DNA of 64,000 nt. Source: Pseudomonas putida. Its GTDB lineage: Bacteria > Pseudomonadota > Gammaproteobacteria > Pseudomonadales > Pseudomonadaceae. The stretch spans positions 5,412,001 to 5,476,000 of the forward strand of contig CP163498.1 of the NCBI GenBank assembly GCA_041071465.1, read 5' to 3'. The stretch's first letter is position 1. Every line of letters begins with the position of its first letter. The translations under genes and the position numbers were made by a program. A model generated the notes under the pieces. That model was not told where the DNA came from and made no database searches. It saw only the letters and a program-made list of their open reading frames with translations. Shown one piece after another: positions 33,700 through 43,400 of this stretch.

Positions 33700-34613
33700 C
33701 CTTGCATATCCACACACCCCTGATCGAATCCCGCTCGCTGTCGTTGGTCGCGGGCCGAAACATCTGGCTCAAGCTCGACGCCCTGCAACCTTGCGGCTCG
33801 TTCAAGCTGCGTGGGGTGGGCCACGCCTGCGAAGTGCATCAAGCCCGTGGCGCCCGGCAGTTCATCTCTTCCTCGGGCGGCAACGCCGGCCTGGCGGTGG
33901 CCTATGCGGGCCGCAAGCTGGGTGTGCCGGTGACCGTGGTCGTCCCCGAGACCACTACCGAGCGGGCCAAGGAGTTGCTGCGCCTGGAAGACGCCAACGT
34001 GGTGGTGCATGGCAGTTCCTGGCAGGAGGCGAACGCACTGGCGCAGACCTTGGTAGGGCCGAATGATGCGTTTATCCACCCGTTTGACGACCCGCTGCTG
34101 TGGGCCGGGCATGCCAGCCTGATCGATGAAGTCGCCGAAGCCGGCGTGAAACCGGACGCCGTGGTGCTGTCGGTAGGCGGTGGCGGGTTGCTCAGCGGCG
34201 TGGTGGAGGGGCTGCAGCGCAATGGCTGGGGTGATGTACCGGTGCTGGCGGTGGAAACCAATGGCGCCGCGTCGCTGCACGCGGCCCTTCAGGCGGGGCA
34301 TTCGGTTGAGCTGGAGCGCATCGCCTCGGTGGCGACCTCGCTGGGGGCAAAGCGGGTCGCCGATCAGGCGCTAGCCTGCGCACAGCAACACCCGGTACAC
34401 AGCCACCTGGTCACCGATCGTGCGGCATTGGAGGCCTGTGAGCGATTCCTGCTGGACCATCGCCTGCTGGTGGAACCCGCCTGTGGCGCAGCATTGGCAT
34501 TAGCGTATGCGCCGGGCGCCCTGGCGCAATACCAGAATGTGCTGGTGGTGGTGTGTGGCGGCGCTACGGCAACGCTTGAGCAAATTCAGGCGTGGTTGCG
34601 GCAGGCAGATTGA
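33696..34613 (+). CDS. PLP-dependent threonine/serine dehydratase-like enzyme
   Basis: The fold-type II PLP enzyme has 305 residues. The Schiff-base lysine is K37 in CGSFKLRG, the substrate loop is SSSGGNAG (about 58-65) and the phosphate cradle is VGGGGLLSGV. It resembles catabolic L-serine/L-threonine ammonia-lyases, giving pyruvate or 2-oxobutyrate plus ammonia. There is no C-terminal ACT domain, so it is not the allosteric biosynthetic IlvA. It is translationally coupled to the YheO-type regulator, which suggests induction by an amino acid. Confidence 0.87.
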   Translation: MTLHIHTPLIESRSLSLVAGRNIWLKLDALQPCGSFKLRGVGHACEVHQARGARQFISSSGGNAGLAVAYAGRKLGVPVTVVVPETTTERAKELLRLEDANVVVHGSSWQEANALAQTLVGPNDAFIHPFDDPLLWAGHASLIDEVAEAGVKPDAVVLSVGGGGLLSGVVEGLQRNGWGDVPVLAVETNGAASLHAALQAGHSVELERIASVATSLGAKRVADQALACAQQHPVHSHLVTDRAALEACERFLLDHRLLVEPACGAALALAYAPGALAQYQNVLVVVCGGATATLEQIQAWLRQAD

Positions 34614-34798
34614 AGCTGCCACCTGTCGGTGGTGATTACGATAGTCATATGCACCTGATCTACTAGGCCCGCCGCAACCGAAATTGCCCTCGCAATGGCG
34701 TCAACCCTGACGAAATGCGTATCCCACCCTTTCGGTCTGCGGCAAGTGAAGGCACAATGCGTGTCCTTTTTTTGGCCGGCCTGGCCGGGGGCCTTTAA

Positions 34799-35896
34799 AT
34801 GATCAAGACGCCGTATTACCTCATCGATAAAACCAAGCTGCTCAGCAACATGGAGAAGATCGCCTACGTGCGTGAACACTCCGGTGCCAAGGCGCTGCTC
34901 GCCCTCAAGTGCTTCGCCACCTGGTCGGTGTTCGACCTGATGCAGCAGTACATGGACGGCACCACCTCGTCCTCCCTCTTCGAGCTCAAGCTCGGCCGCC
35001 AGAAGTTCGCCGGCGAAACCCACGCCTACAGCGTGGCCTGGGCCGACGACGAGGTCGAGGAGATGCTCGAGAACTGCGACAAGATCATCTTCAACTCGAT
35101 CGGCCAGCTGCAGCGTTTTGCCGAACAGTCCGAAGGTAAAGTGCGTGGTCTGCGCGTCAACCCGCAGGTCAGCAGCTCCGACTACCTGCTGGCCGACCCG
35201 GCCCGCCCGTTCAGCCGTCTGGGCGAACGGGACCCGGCCAAGATCGAACAGGTGATCGAACAGATCTCCGGCTTCATGTTCCACAACAACTGCGAGAACG
35301 GTGACTTCGGCCTGTTCGACAAGATGCTCACGCACATCGAAGAGCGTTTCGGCCACCTGCTGCACAAGGTCGAGTGGGTCAGCCTCGGTGGCGGCATTCA
35401 CTTCACCGGTGAAGATTATGCGGTAGACGCCTTCTGCGCGCGCCTCAAGGCCTTCTCGCAAACCTACGGTGTGCAGGTGTACCTGGAACCCGGCGAAGCC
35501 GCCATCACCAACAGCGCCTCGCTGGAAGTGACCGTGCTCGACACCCTGTACAACGGCAAGCACCTGGCCGTGGTCGACAGTTCGATCGAAGCGCACCTGC
35601 TCGACCTGCTGATTTACCGCCTCAACGCCAAGATGGCCCCCAACGACGGCGAGCACACCTATATGGTCTGCGGCAAGTCGTGCCTGGCCGGTGACATCTT
35701 CGGCGAGTACCAATTCGATCGTCCGTTGGCCATTGGCGATCGCCTGTCGTTCATCGACACGGCGGGGTACACCATGGTCAAGAAAAACTGGTTCAACGGT
35801 CTGAAAATGCCTTCCATCGTGGTCAAGCAACTCGACGGCAGCGTCGAAGTCGTCCGCGAGTTCGGTTTTGAAGACTACGTTTCCAGCCTGTCGTAA
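34799..35896 (+). CDS. nspC: Carboxynorspermidine/carboxyspermidine decarboxylase
   Basis: The PLP enzyme has an alanine-racemase-like barrel and 365 residues. The PLP lysine is K37 in ALLALKCFATWSVFD, and the active-site cysteine loop is CGKSCLAGDIFGEY. It removes CO2 from carboxy(nor)spermidine to give the triamine. The next gene encodes the matching dehydrogenase, 33 bp downstream. The 185-bp leader contains a GC-rich hairpin (about 34773-34790, GGCCGGCCTGGCCGGGGG) that overlaps the likely ribosome binding site, so translational control by the polyamine state is conceivable but unproven. Confidence 0.92.
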   Translation: MIKTPYYLIDKTKLLSNMEKIAYVREHSGAKALLALKCFATWSVFDLMQQYMDGTTSSSLFELKLGRQKFAGETHAYSVAWADDEVEEMLENCDKIIFNSIGQLQRFAEQSEGKVRGLRVNPQVSSSDYLLADPARPFSRLGERDPAKIEQVIEQISGFMFHNNCENGDFGLFDKMLTHIEERFGHLLHKVEWVSLGGGIHFTGEDYAVDAFCARLKAFSQTYGVQVYLEPGEAAITNSASLEVTVLDTLYNGKHLAVVDSSIEAHLLDLLIYRLNAKMAPNDGEHTYMVCGKSCLAGDIFGEYQFDRPLAIGDRLSFIDTAGYTMVKKNWFNGLKMPSIVVKQLDGSVEVVREFGFEDYVSSLS

Positions 35897-35929
35897 GACC
35901 GGCTTTCCAAGTAAGGAGCAAAGGGTAAA

Positions 35930-37174
35930 TTGAAGAAGAACGTTCTTATCATTGGTGCAGGAGGTGTCGCCAAGGTGGTGGCCCACAAGTGCGCACAGCA
36001 TAACGACGAACTGGGTCGTATCGCTATCGCGTCACGGAACATCTCCAAATGCCAGGCCATCATCGACAGCGTCAAGGCCAAGGGTAGCCTCAAGGTACCC
36101 GCCGACATCCAGGCCTTCTCGCTCAACGCCCTCGATGTCGAGGCGACCAAGGCACTGATCCGCGAAACCGAATCGCAGATCGTGATCAACGTGGGTTCCG
36201 CCTTCCTCAACATGTCGGTGCTGCGTGCCTGCATCGATACCGGTGTCGCCTATCTGGACACCGCCATCCACGAAGAGCCGGGCAAAATTTGCGAGACCCC
36301 GCCGTGGTACGGCAACTACGAGTGGAAACACCTCGAAGAGTGCCAACAAAAGAACATTACCGCCATTCTCGGCGTCGGTTTCGACCCGGGTGTGGTGAAC
36401 AGCTACGCAAAGCTTGCGCAGCAGCAGTATTTCGACAGCATTGATTCGATCGATATCCTCGACGTCAATGCCGGTTCGCATGGCAAGTACTTTGCCACCA
36501 ACTTCGACCCGGAAATCAACTTCCGCGAGTTCACCGGGCAAGTGTGGAGCTGGCAGAACAGCCAGTGGACCAGCAACACCATGTTCGAGGTCAAGCGTAC
36601 CGACGACCTGCCAGTGGTAGGCTCGCAAAACCTGTACCTGACCGGCCACGATGAAGTTCACTCGATTTCGAAGAACCTCAACGTGCCGAACGTGCGTTTC
36701 TGGATGAGCTTCGGCGAGCACTACATCAACGTGTTCACCGTGCTGAAAAACCTGGGTCTGCTCAGCGAGCAACCGGTGAAAACCGCCGAAGGCCTGGAAG
36801 TGGTACCGCTGAAAGTGGTCAAGGCCGTACTGCCAGACCCAGCCTCGCTGGCCCCTGGCTACACCGGCAAGACCTGCATCGGTGACCTGGTAAAAGGCAC
36901 CAAGGATGGCCAGCCGCGCGAAGTGTTCATCTACAACGTGGCCGACCACGAAGAAGCCTACGCCGAGACCGACAGCCAGGGCATTTCCTACACCGCCGGT
37001 GTACCGCCAGTGGCTGCCGCCCTGCTGGTTGCCCGTGGTGAATGGGATGCCAAGCGCATGGTCAACGTCGAAGAGCTGCCAGCAGAGCCGTTCCTCAAGG
37101 CGCTGGATGTGATGGGCTTGCCGACCCGCGTCAAAGATGAAAAAGGCGATCGTCCTTGGGACGCTGAAGCCTAA
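35930..37174 (+). CDS. Carboxynorspermidine synthase (saccharopine dehydrogenase family)
   Basis: The 414-residue NAD(P)-dependent enzyme joins aspartate semialdehyde to a diamine, the first step of the alternative spermidine pathway. The Rossmann motif is VLIIGAGGVAKVVAHKC at the N-terminus, and VGFDPGVVNSYAKLA and ILDVNAGSHG are typical of the Lys1-like family. It starts at TTG, after AAGGAGCAAAGGGTAAA, as is common for this gene. It forms an operon with nspC and is closed by a strong terminator. Confidence 0.92.
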   Translation: MKKNVLIIGAGGVAKVVAHKCAQHNDELGRIAIASRNISKCQAIIDSVKAKGSLKVPADIQAFSLNALDVEATKALIRETESQIVINVGSAFLNMSVLRACIDTGVAYLDTAIHEEPGKICETPPWYGNYEWKHLEECQQKNITAILGVGFDPGVVNSYAKLAQQQYFDSIDSIDILDVNAGSHGKYFATNFDPEINFREFTGQVWSWQNSQWTSNTMFEVKRTDDLPVVGSQNLYLTGHDEVHSISKNLNVPNVRFWMSFGEHYINVFTVLKNLGLLSEQPVKTAEGLEVVPLKVVKAVLPDPASLAPGYTGKTCIGDLVKGTKDGQPREVFIYNVADHEEAYAETDSQGISYTAGVPPVAAALLVARGEWDAKRMVNVEELPAEPFLKALDVMGLPTRVKDEKGDRPWDAEA

Positions 37175-37183
37175 GCCGTAAAC

Positions 37184-37212
37184 AGAAGGGGCGCCAACAG
37201 GGCGCCCCTTCT
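37184..37212 (+). terminator. Strong hairpin terminator of the carboxynorspermidine operon
   Basis: AGAAGGGGCGCC (37184-37195) and GGCGCCCCTTCT (37201-37212) form a perfect 12-bp stem around AACAG, followed by GCTTTTG. It also serves the convergent methyltransferase gene, which ends 20 bp away. Confidence 0.85.
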
Positions 37213-37231
37213 GCTTTTGCAGGCCAGGCCC

Positions 37232-38278
37232 CTACTTGCGGGCCTCCAGAATCAGGTTGAACGGCGTCTGCGTCGCCCGCCGGAACCGGCTGAACCCCGC
37301 CTCCTCGAACACTGCCCGCAAACGCGCCTCGCCGGCCTGCGCGCCCAACCCCAGCCCCACTTCCTGCGACAACGAGTTTGGCGTGCAGATGAACGTCGAC
37401 GCCGCATAGAACAACCGCCCGACCGGCGTCAGGTTGCCGTCCAGCGAGTCCTCGGCATAAGGCTCTACCAACATCACCGTGCCGTCAGGTTTCAAAGCAC
37501 GATAGGCATGCTTGGCTGCCCCCACCGGGTCACCCATGTCGTGCAGGCAGTCGAAGAAGCAAACCAGGTCGTGGTCATGCCCAGGGTAGTCCTTGGCGCT
37601 GGCCTGCTGGAAACCCACCCGCTCCACCAAGCCCGCCTCACGTGCACGCTGGTTGGCGGTGACGATCGAAGGCCCGTGATAGTCGTACCCCACGAAGGTC
37701 GACGCCGGAAACGCCTGCGCCATGACCAGCGTCGAGGCACCATGGCCGCACCCCACGTCTGCCACCTTGGCGCCCGCTTGCAGCTTGGCCACCACACCCT
37801 CCAGCGCCGGCAGCCAATTGGCCACCAGAAAGGTGCGGTACCCCGGCCGGAAGAACCGCTCGGTGCCGCTGAACATGCACGGATGGTGGTCGCCCCAGGC
37901 CAGCCCGCCATCGCCGCGCATGGCGGCTACCAGCTTGTCCTTGTCATGGAACAGCGCCGCCACCACGGCTGCACCGCCGGCCATGTAAGCCGGGGAATCC
38001 TCCAGCGCCAGGGCCATGGCCTGCTCTTCAGGCAGTACGAAGCGGCCCTTGTCATGCACCACATAGCCCGATGCCGCCTGTGCATTCAACCATTCGCGCA
38101 CCAACCGCGGATGACAGCCGGTCTTTTCCGCCAGTTGCTCGGGGGTAACCGCCTGGCTGTCGGCCATGGCCCGGTACAGCCCCAGCTCATCGCCGAGGAT
38201 GACATTGGCCAGTGTCGCCGCTGCGCCCATGTCGTTCACCAGCTTGCCCATGAAATCGTGAAGCCTTGCCTCGTCCAT
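37232..38278 (-). CDS. Class I SAM-dependent methyltransferase with N-terminal winged helix
   Basis: The 348-residue protein resembles the Rv2258c-like group. An N-terminal winged-helix dimerisation domain (about 20-90; LAEKTGCHPRLVREWLNAQAASGYV) precedes a SAM-binding Rossmann fold with KVADVGCGHGASTLVMAQAFP (about 165-185). VGYDYHGPSI and CFFDCLHDMGDP are motifs II and III. The acceptor is unknown. The gene stands alone between the polyamine operon and ugd. Confidence 0.85.
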   Translation of the reverse strand: MDEARLHDFMGKLVNDMGAAATLANVILGDELGLYRAMADSQAVTPEQLAEKTGCHPRLVREWLNAQAASGYVVHDKGRFVLPEEQAMALALEDSPAYMAGGAAVVAALFHDKDKLVAAMRGDGGLAWGDHHPCMFSGTERFFRPGYRTFLVANWLPALEGVVAKLQAGAKVADVGCGHGASTLVMAQAFPASTFVGYDYHGPSIVTANQRAREAGLVERVGFQQASAKDYPGHDHDLVCFFDCLHDMGDPVGAAKHAYRALKPDGTVMLVEPYAEDSLDGNLTPVGRLFYAASTFICTPNSLSQEVGLGLGAQAGEARLRAVFEEAGFSRFRRATQTPFNLILEARK

Positions 38279-38522
38279 GACCTGCCCTCCTCTGCAAGAA
38301 GGCCATCGCCAGCGAGGGACATCCGCTCCTGGGAGGCGGTGGTCGGTTCAAGGGTTACGGATCGCGTTGAAACACATGACCGCGAGCCGTCTGTAAGTTT
38401 AGATGGTCTCCCCAGGTGAAGTGGCATCGCGGCCGCGCAGCCCACGGAATCATCCGCTGGGTAACAATTCCTAAACAACAATGTGACATTTTTTTTCAGC
38501 TTTCTTATCAAGGAGCTGTTAG

Positions 38523-39860
38523 ATGAAAGTCACGGTTTTCGGTACTGGCTATGTCGGCCTCACCCAGGCAGTGTGCCTGGCCCAGGTGGGCCATTCGGTG
38601 TTGTGCATGGATGTCGATGCCGAACGAGTTGCCAACCTCAGTGCAGGCCATTGCCCGATCTTCGAGCCCGGCCTTGCGCCGCTGCTGGAGAAAAACCTGG
38701 CTTGCGGTCGCCTGCGTTTCACCACGGATGCCAGGGCAGCAGTTCACTTCGCCAGGCTGCAGTTCATCGCAGTCGGCACTCCGCCACAAGCCGATGGCAG
38801 CGCCGACCTGAAGCACGTTTTTGCCGTGGTCGACAGCATCCTCGAACATGCCGACGGCGCCAAGGTGATCGTCAACAAATCCACCGCGCCAGTCGGCACG
38901 GTGCACCGCATCAAATCGCGTATAGCCCAGGCCGTGGCCGACACCAGTCGTTTCCAGGTCATCAGCAACCCGGAATTTCTCAAGGAAGGCTCGGCCGTGG
39001 ATGATTGCATGCGTCCGGACCGCATCATCATCGGCGGCGCCGAACCGGCCGAAGTGGAATTGCTGCGCGAGCTGTACCTGCCGTTCAGCCGCAACCGCGA
39101 AAAGCTTATGACCATGGATGCGCGCAGCGCCGAGCTGACCAAGTATGCGGCCAACTGCATGCTGGCGACCAAGATCTCCTTCATCAACGAAATCGCCAAC
39201 CTGGCCGAGTACCTGGGGGCCGATATCGAGATGGTGCGCCGTGGCATCGGCTCCGACCCGCGCATTGGCTATGACTTCATCTACGCCGGTTGCGGCTTTG
39301 GCGGCTCGTGCTTCCCCAAGGACTTGCAAGCCCTGCGCCGCAGCGCCGAGGCTGAAGGCTTCGAGCCGCAGTTGCTGCGTGCGGTGGAGTCGGTCAACGA
39401 ACATCAAAAGGGCCGGTTGTTCAGCAAGATCCAGCGGCATTATCCCGGTGGCCTGCGGGGCAAGGTATTTGCCTTGTGGGGGTTGTCGTTCAAGCCCAAC
39501 ACCAACGACATACGCGAGGCCTCCAGCCGGGTCCTGCTGGAGGCCCTGTGGGCCGCTGGCGCGCGGGTACAGGCCCATGACCCGCAGGCGATGGAAGAAA
39601 TCCTGCGGCATTACGGCCCGCGCGCCGACCTGCAACTGGTGCCCTGCAAGGACGATGCACTGGAGGGTGCCGATGCGCTGGTAATCATCACCGAGTGGCA
39701 GGACTACCGCGTGCTCAACCTGGAAAAAGTGCCGCAACAATTGGCCGACCGAGTGGTATTCGACGGGCGCAACCTGTTCGAGCCCGAGCACATGGCCACC
39801 GCCGGCCTCACCTATTACGGTATTGGTCGCGGCCAGGTGCAGCCAGCATGCCCGTACTGA
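38523..39860 (+). CDS. ugd: UDP-glucose 6-dehydrogenase
   Basis: Ugd oxidises UDP-glucose to UDP-glucuronate using two NAD+. The 445-residue protein starts with the NAD motif VFGTGYVGL, has the catalytic loop CGFGGSCFPKD (Cys263) and the GKSxxPxxT-like NKSTAPVGT segment. It is the first of five packed genes and overlaps the epimerase gene by 13 bp. The ATG follows AAGGAGCTGTTAG. Together with the next genes it points to a uronic-acid decoration of LPS rather than an exopolysaccharide, because no polymerase or flippase is present. Confidence 0.94.
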   Translation: MKVTVFGTGYVGLTQAVCLAQVGHSVLCMDVDAERVANLSAGHCPIFEPGLAPLLEKNLACGRLRFTTDARAAVHFARLQFIAVGTPPQADGSADLKHVFAVVDSILEHADGAKVIVNKSTAPVGTVHRIKSRIAQAVADTSRFQVISNPEFLKEGSAVDDCMRPDRIIIGGAEPAEVELLRELYLPFSRNREKLMTMDARSAELTKYAANCMLATKISFINEIANLAEYLGADIEMVRRGIGSDPRIGYDFIYAGCGFGGSCFPKDLQALRRSAEAEGFEPQLLRAVESVNEHQKGRLFSKIQRHYPGGLRGKVFALWGLSFKPNTNDIREASSRVLLEALWAAGARVQAHDPQAMEEILRHYGPRADLQLVPCKDDALEGADALVIITEWQDYRVLNLEKVPQQLADRVVFDGRNLFEPEHMATAGLTYYGIGRGQVQPACPY

Positions 39861-40822
39861 TTACCGGCGTGGCCGGCTTCATCGGCTTCCATGTCGCTCG
39901 CCGCCTGTGCGAGGCAGGCATCGATGTGGTCGGCATCGACAACCTCAATGCCTACTACAGCGTCGAGCTGAAACTGGCGCGCCTGCAACGGCTGTTCGGC
40001 TTCGCCAATTTCCGCTTCCAAACCCTCGATATCGCCAACAGCGCCGACCTGCAACAGCTGTTCGCCAGGCAGGCGTTCAGTGAAGTGATCCACCTGGCGG
40101 CCCAGGCCGGGGTGCGCTATTCGCTGGACAACCCTGGCGCCTACGGGCAGGCCAACCTGGTCGGTTTCCTCAACATCCTCGAAGCCTGCCGCCAGCAGCC
40201 ACCACGCCACCTGATCTACGCCTCCAGCAGCTCGGTGTACGGCGCCAATGCCAAGCTGCCGTTCAGCATCGATGACCCGGTCGAGCAGCCGGTTTCGCTG
40301 TACGCCGCCAGCAAGCGTGCCAATGAACTGATGGCGCACAGCTACGCGCACCTGTATCGGATACCAACCACCGGCCTGCGCTTTTTCACCGTCTACGGCC
40401 CCTGGGGCCGGCCCGACATGGCGCTGTTCAAGTTCACCCGCGCCATGCTCGAAGGACGGCCGATCGAGGTTTACAACAACGGCCTGATGGGCCGCGACTT
40501 CACCTACATCGACGACATCGTCGAAAGCATCGTGCGCCTGCGCCTGAAACCACCCCGGCCGACCGAGGGGCAGCCGCCCTGCCAACTGTTCAACATCGGC
40601 CGTGGGCAGCCGGTAAGGCTGCTGCAATTCGTCGAATGCCTGGAAGCCGCCTTGGGCATCAAGGCCCAGCGCGACTACCTGCCGCTACAAGCGGGCGACG
40701 TGCTGGAGACCTGGGCCGATGTCGGCTCACTGGCACGCTGGATCGACTACTCCCCAGGCACGTCGCTGGAGCACGGCGTCAACGCTTTCGTTGGCTGGTA
40801 CCGGGATTTCTACCGGGTTTGA
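39848..40822 (+). CDS. NAD-dependent nucleotide-sugar epimerase, probable UDP-glucuronate 4-epimerase
   Basis: The short-chain dehydrogenase/epimerase has 324 residues. It shows the NAD loop TGVAGFIG (6-13), a serine cluster ASSSSVYG and the catalytic Y152-x3-K156 in SLYAASKRAN. The phrases DNLNAYYSVELKLARL and FFTVYGPWGRPDMALFKFTRAMLEG are characteristic of UDP-glucuronate 4-epimerases, which make UDP-galacturonate. Its position right after ugd supports that substrate. Confidence 0.88.
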   Translation: MPVLITGVAGFIGFHVARRLCEAGIDVVGIDNLNAYYSVELKLARLQRLFGFANFRFQTLDIANSADLQQLFARQAFSEVIHLAAQAGVRYSLDNPGAYGQANLVGFLNILEACRQQPPRHLIYASSSSVYGANAKLPFSIDDPVEQPVSLYAASKRANELMAHSYAHLYRIPTTGLRFFTVYGPWGRPDMALFKFTRAMLEGRPIEVYNNGLMGRDFTYIDDIVESIVRLRLKPPRPTEGQPPCQLFNIGRGQPVRLLQFVECLEAALGIKAQRDYLPLQAGDVLETWADVGSLARWIDYSPGTSLEHGVNAFVGWYRDFYRV

Positions 40823-40856
40823 TCCACGTAATAACAACATGATCACAGGTAGCCTC

Positions 40857-41600
40857 ATGACAGATCCACTTGACCTCTCGGTACTGATCCCCGCCAAGAA
40901 CGAGGTCGACAACCTGCCTTCACTGCTGATGGAGATACGCGCTGCACTCACCGCCGAACGCTACGAGGTGCTGGTGGTCGACGACGGCAGCAGCGACCGC
41001 ACCTTGAGCGTATTGCAGCAACTGAAAAGCCAGGGCTACACGCAATTGCGCATCCTGCGTCACGAACGCTCGCAGGGCCAGAGCACCTCTCTGTGGCATG
41101 CCGCCCAGGCGGCCCGCGGCCACTGGTTGGCGACCCTGGATGGCGACGGCCAGAACGACCCGGCGGACATCCCCGGCATGCTGGCCCTGGTGCGTGCCAA
41201 CCAGGGCCTGGCCGGCGGCGTCAAGCTGGTGGCCGGGCACCGGGTCAACCGGCGTGACAGCGCCAGCAAACGCTGGGCCTCGCGCTTCGCCAATGGCCTG
41301 CGCAGCCGCCTGCTCAAGGACGCCACGCCCGACACCGGCTGCGGGCTGAAGCTGATCGAGCGTGCAGCCTTCTTGCGCCTGCCCTACTTCGACCACATGC
41401 ACCGCTACATTCCGGCACTGATCCTGCGCCACAACGGCCGCATGCTGGTGCACCCGGTCAATCACCGGCCACGCCACGCGGGTGTCTCCAAATACGGCAA
41501 CCTGGACCGCGCCCTGGTCGGCATCCTCGACCTGATCGGGGTGTGGTGGCTGATCCGCCGAACCCGCCTGGACAGCCACCCGCAGGAGCTTGAAGGATGA
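40857..41600 (+). CDS. GT2 polyprenyl-phosphate glycosyltransferase (ArnC/DPM1/RgtE-like)
   Basis: The 247-residue GT-A enzyme has LSVLIPAKNEVDNLPSLL and VLVVDDGSSDRT at the N-terminus and the metal/catalytic segment TLDGDGQNDP. It lacks the two C-terminal membrane helices of ArnC, as DPM1-type soluble forms and RgtE relatives can. It would load the uronic acid onto undecaprenyl or dodecaprenyl phosphate. I chose the ATG at 40857 (MTDPLDLSV); another at 40839 adds six residues. Its stop overlaps the next start (ATGA). Confidence 0.85.
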   Translation: MTDPLDLSVLIPAKNEVDNLPSLLMEIRAALTAERYEVLVVDDGSSDRTLSVLQQLKSQGYTQLRILRHERSQGQSTSLWHAAQAARGHWLATLDGDGQNDPADIPGMLALVRANQGLAGGVKLVAGHRVNRRDSASKRWASRFANGLRSRLLKDATPDTGCGLKLIERAAFLRLPYFDHMHRYIPALILRHNGRMLVHPVNHRPRHAGVSKYGNLDRALVGILDLIGVWWLIRRTRLDSHPQELEG

Positions 41601-41869
41601 CCCGCGAAACCCTGTGGCTGATCGTCGGGTTTGCCGGCCAGGCCGTTTTCACCGGGCGTTTCGTGCTGCAGTGGCTGTACAGCGAGTTCAAGCGCCGCAG
41701 CGTGATCCCGGTGGGTTTCTGGTACCTGAGCATGCTCGGCAGCGCACTACTGCTGACCTACGCCATCTACCGCCAGGACCCGGTATTCATCATCGGCCAA
41801 AGCTTCGGCTTTCTGGTTTACCTGCGCAACCTGCAGCTGATTGCCCGCCATCAGGAACAGAAGGAATAG
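41597..41869 (+). CDS. LABN-domain (lipid A biosynthesis N-terminal) membrane protein
   Basis: The 90-residue protein has three helices and the LABN signature: GQAVFTGRFVLQWLYSEFKRRSVIPVGFWYLSMLGS and QSFGFLVYLRNLQLI. Such small proteins accompany polyprenyl-phosphate-sugar glycosyltransferases in LPS modification loci and may help with the flip or delivery of the lipid donor. It is coupled to both neighbours: ATGA overlap upstream and 4 bp to the next start. Confidence 0.88.
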   Translation: MTRETLWLIVGFAGQAVFTGRFVLQWLYSEFKRRSVIPVGFWYLSMLGSALLLTYAIYRQDPVFIIGQSFGFLVYLRNLQLIARHQEQKE

Positions 41870-41873
41870 GCCT

Positions 41874-43400
41874 TTGCCAAAGTTCAAGACGCTTGCGGCC
41901 GAACGCCTGGCCCTGATCGCCCTCGCCGTGTTGTTGGTGGGCGCCGGTATCGGCTGGCGCCAGCCAATGAATGTCGATGAAGAACGCTTTCTCGGCGTGG
42001 CCCTGGAAATGCTGCAGAGCGGCACCTGGTTCATCCCGCACCGGGCCGCGGAGATCTACGGCGACAAGCCACCGTTGTTCATGTGGACCGTGGCACTGTT
42101 CAGCTACCTGACCGGCTCACCCAAGGTTGCCCTCTATCTGCCAGGGCTGCTGTCGGCGGCGACCATCACCTGGGTGCTGCATGACCTCGGGCGGCGCCTG
42201 TGGAACCGGCGCATCGGCGTAATCGCAGCTTTGCTGTTCCTGGCCACCTACCAGAGCTACAGCATCCTGCGCACCGGGCAGATCGACAGTTTTCTGTGCC
42301 TGTGGGTGGCGCTCGGCTTCTACGGCATGCTGCGCCACCTGCTGCTGGGGCCCGCCTGGGGCTGGTTCTACCTGGCCTGCGCGGCGATGGGCCTGGGCAT
42401 CATCAGTAAGGGTGTGGGTTTTGTCCCGGCGCTGATGCTGCTGCCTTACGCCTGGGCAGTACGCCAGCGCTGGCACGGCGTGGTCGCGATGCCGGGCCAG
42501 GGATGGCGCTGGAGCCTGGGGCTGCTGTGGTTGTTGGCCGGTTGCGCGGTGTGGCTGCTGCCACTGTTGGTGTCGATCGCCCAGGGCGGTGGCGCGGCAG
42601 AGCTGGCCTACCTGAAAGAAATCCTGTTGCGCCAGACCGCCAGCCGCTACGCCAATGCCTGGGACCATCGCGAGCCGTTCTGGTACTTCTTCGTCAAGGT
42701 CATCCCCAAGTACTGGCTGCCCCTGATACTGGCCCTGCCCTGGCTGATACCGGCCTGGCGCCGGCAACTGCAAAAACGCGATGGCCGCTTCCTGCTGTTA
42801 CTCGGCTGGGTGGCGTTGGTGCTGCTGTTTTTCAGCCTCAGCAGCGGCAAGCGCAAGCTCTACATCTTCCCGGCCCTGCCTGGCCTGGTACTGGCCATGG
42901 CGCCGCTGGTGCCTTGGCTGCTCAAGCGCTGGTGGCAGCGCCGGCCGGGTTGGCGCAGGGCCTTCACTACCGTAGCCCTGACATGGTTCGCCCTGTGGTT
43001 CGCCCGAGGCTTCGTCGAGCCGATCAAGGAAGGCCGCAACCCGCATGACACGCTGATGAGCGACGCCGCTCAAGCCACCGACGGTGCTGAACTGGTGCTG
43101 GTCAACTGGCGCGAGGGCCATTGGCTGTTCGCCCGGCAACCCATCGTGCATTTCGGCTTCACGGGCCAACCCAAAGCCGATGCGGCGGCCTACTGGCTGC
43201 GCCAGCACCCCTCTGCGTTCGCATTGGTTCCAGCCACCGAGCTGGGCCGCTGTTTCAACGCCGACAAGGCCCGCAAGCTGGGCGAGACCTCGCGGGCCGA
43301 GTGGTATGTGGTCGGTGCCGATGCCGACAACGGCCAGTGCCGCGCCACTGCCCCCGACCACGTCTACCACTTCACCTGGGCTAAGGCGCAGGAGGGCTAA
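41874..43400 (+). CDS. ArnT/PMT-family lipid-linked sugar transferase
   Basis: The inner-membrane GT-C enzyme has 508 residues, many helices and a periplasmic C-terminal part. [39 protein letters not shown] contains the conserved DE and the KPP motif seen in ArnT. It would move a sugar from polyprenyl phosphate to lipid A or LPS core. ArnA, ArnB and ArnD are not encoded nearby, so aminoarabinose is unlikely; galacturonate is my best guess. It starts at TTG after AAGGAATAGGCC. The 3' end overlaps the convergent mqo gene by 20 bp. Confidence 0.87.
   Translation: MPKFKTLAAERLALIALAVLLVGAGIGWRQPMNVDEERFLGVALEMLQSGTWFIPHRAAEIYGDKPPLFMWTVALFSYLTGSPKVALYLPGLLSAATITWVLHDLGRRLWNRRIGVIAALLFLATYQSYSILRTGQIDSFLCLWVALGFYGMLRHLLLGPAWGWFYLACAAMGLGIISKGVGFVPALMLLPYAWAVRQRWHGVVAMPGQGWRWSLGLLWLLAGCAVWLLPLLVSIAQGGGAAELAYLKEILLRQTASRYANAWDHREPFWYFFVKVIPKYWLPLILALPWLIPAWRRQLQKRDGRFLLLLGWVALVLLFFSLSSGKRKLYIFPALPGLVLAMAPLVPWLLKRWWQRRPGWRRAFTTVALTWFALWFARGFVEPIKEGRNPHDTLMSDAAQATDGAELVLVNWREGHWLFARQPIVHFGFTGQPKADAAAYWLRQHPSAFALVPATELGRCFNADKARKLGETSRAEWYVVGADADNGQCRATAPDHVYHFTWAKAQEG

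Noticed and set aside
38400..38522. Sigma-54 promoter before ugd, suggested by TGGCATCGCGG
   Set aside because: The -12 GC element with TTGC is not at the required distance, so the match is too weak.
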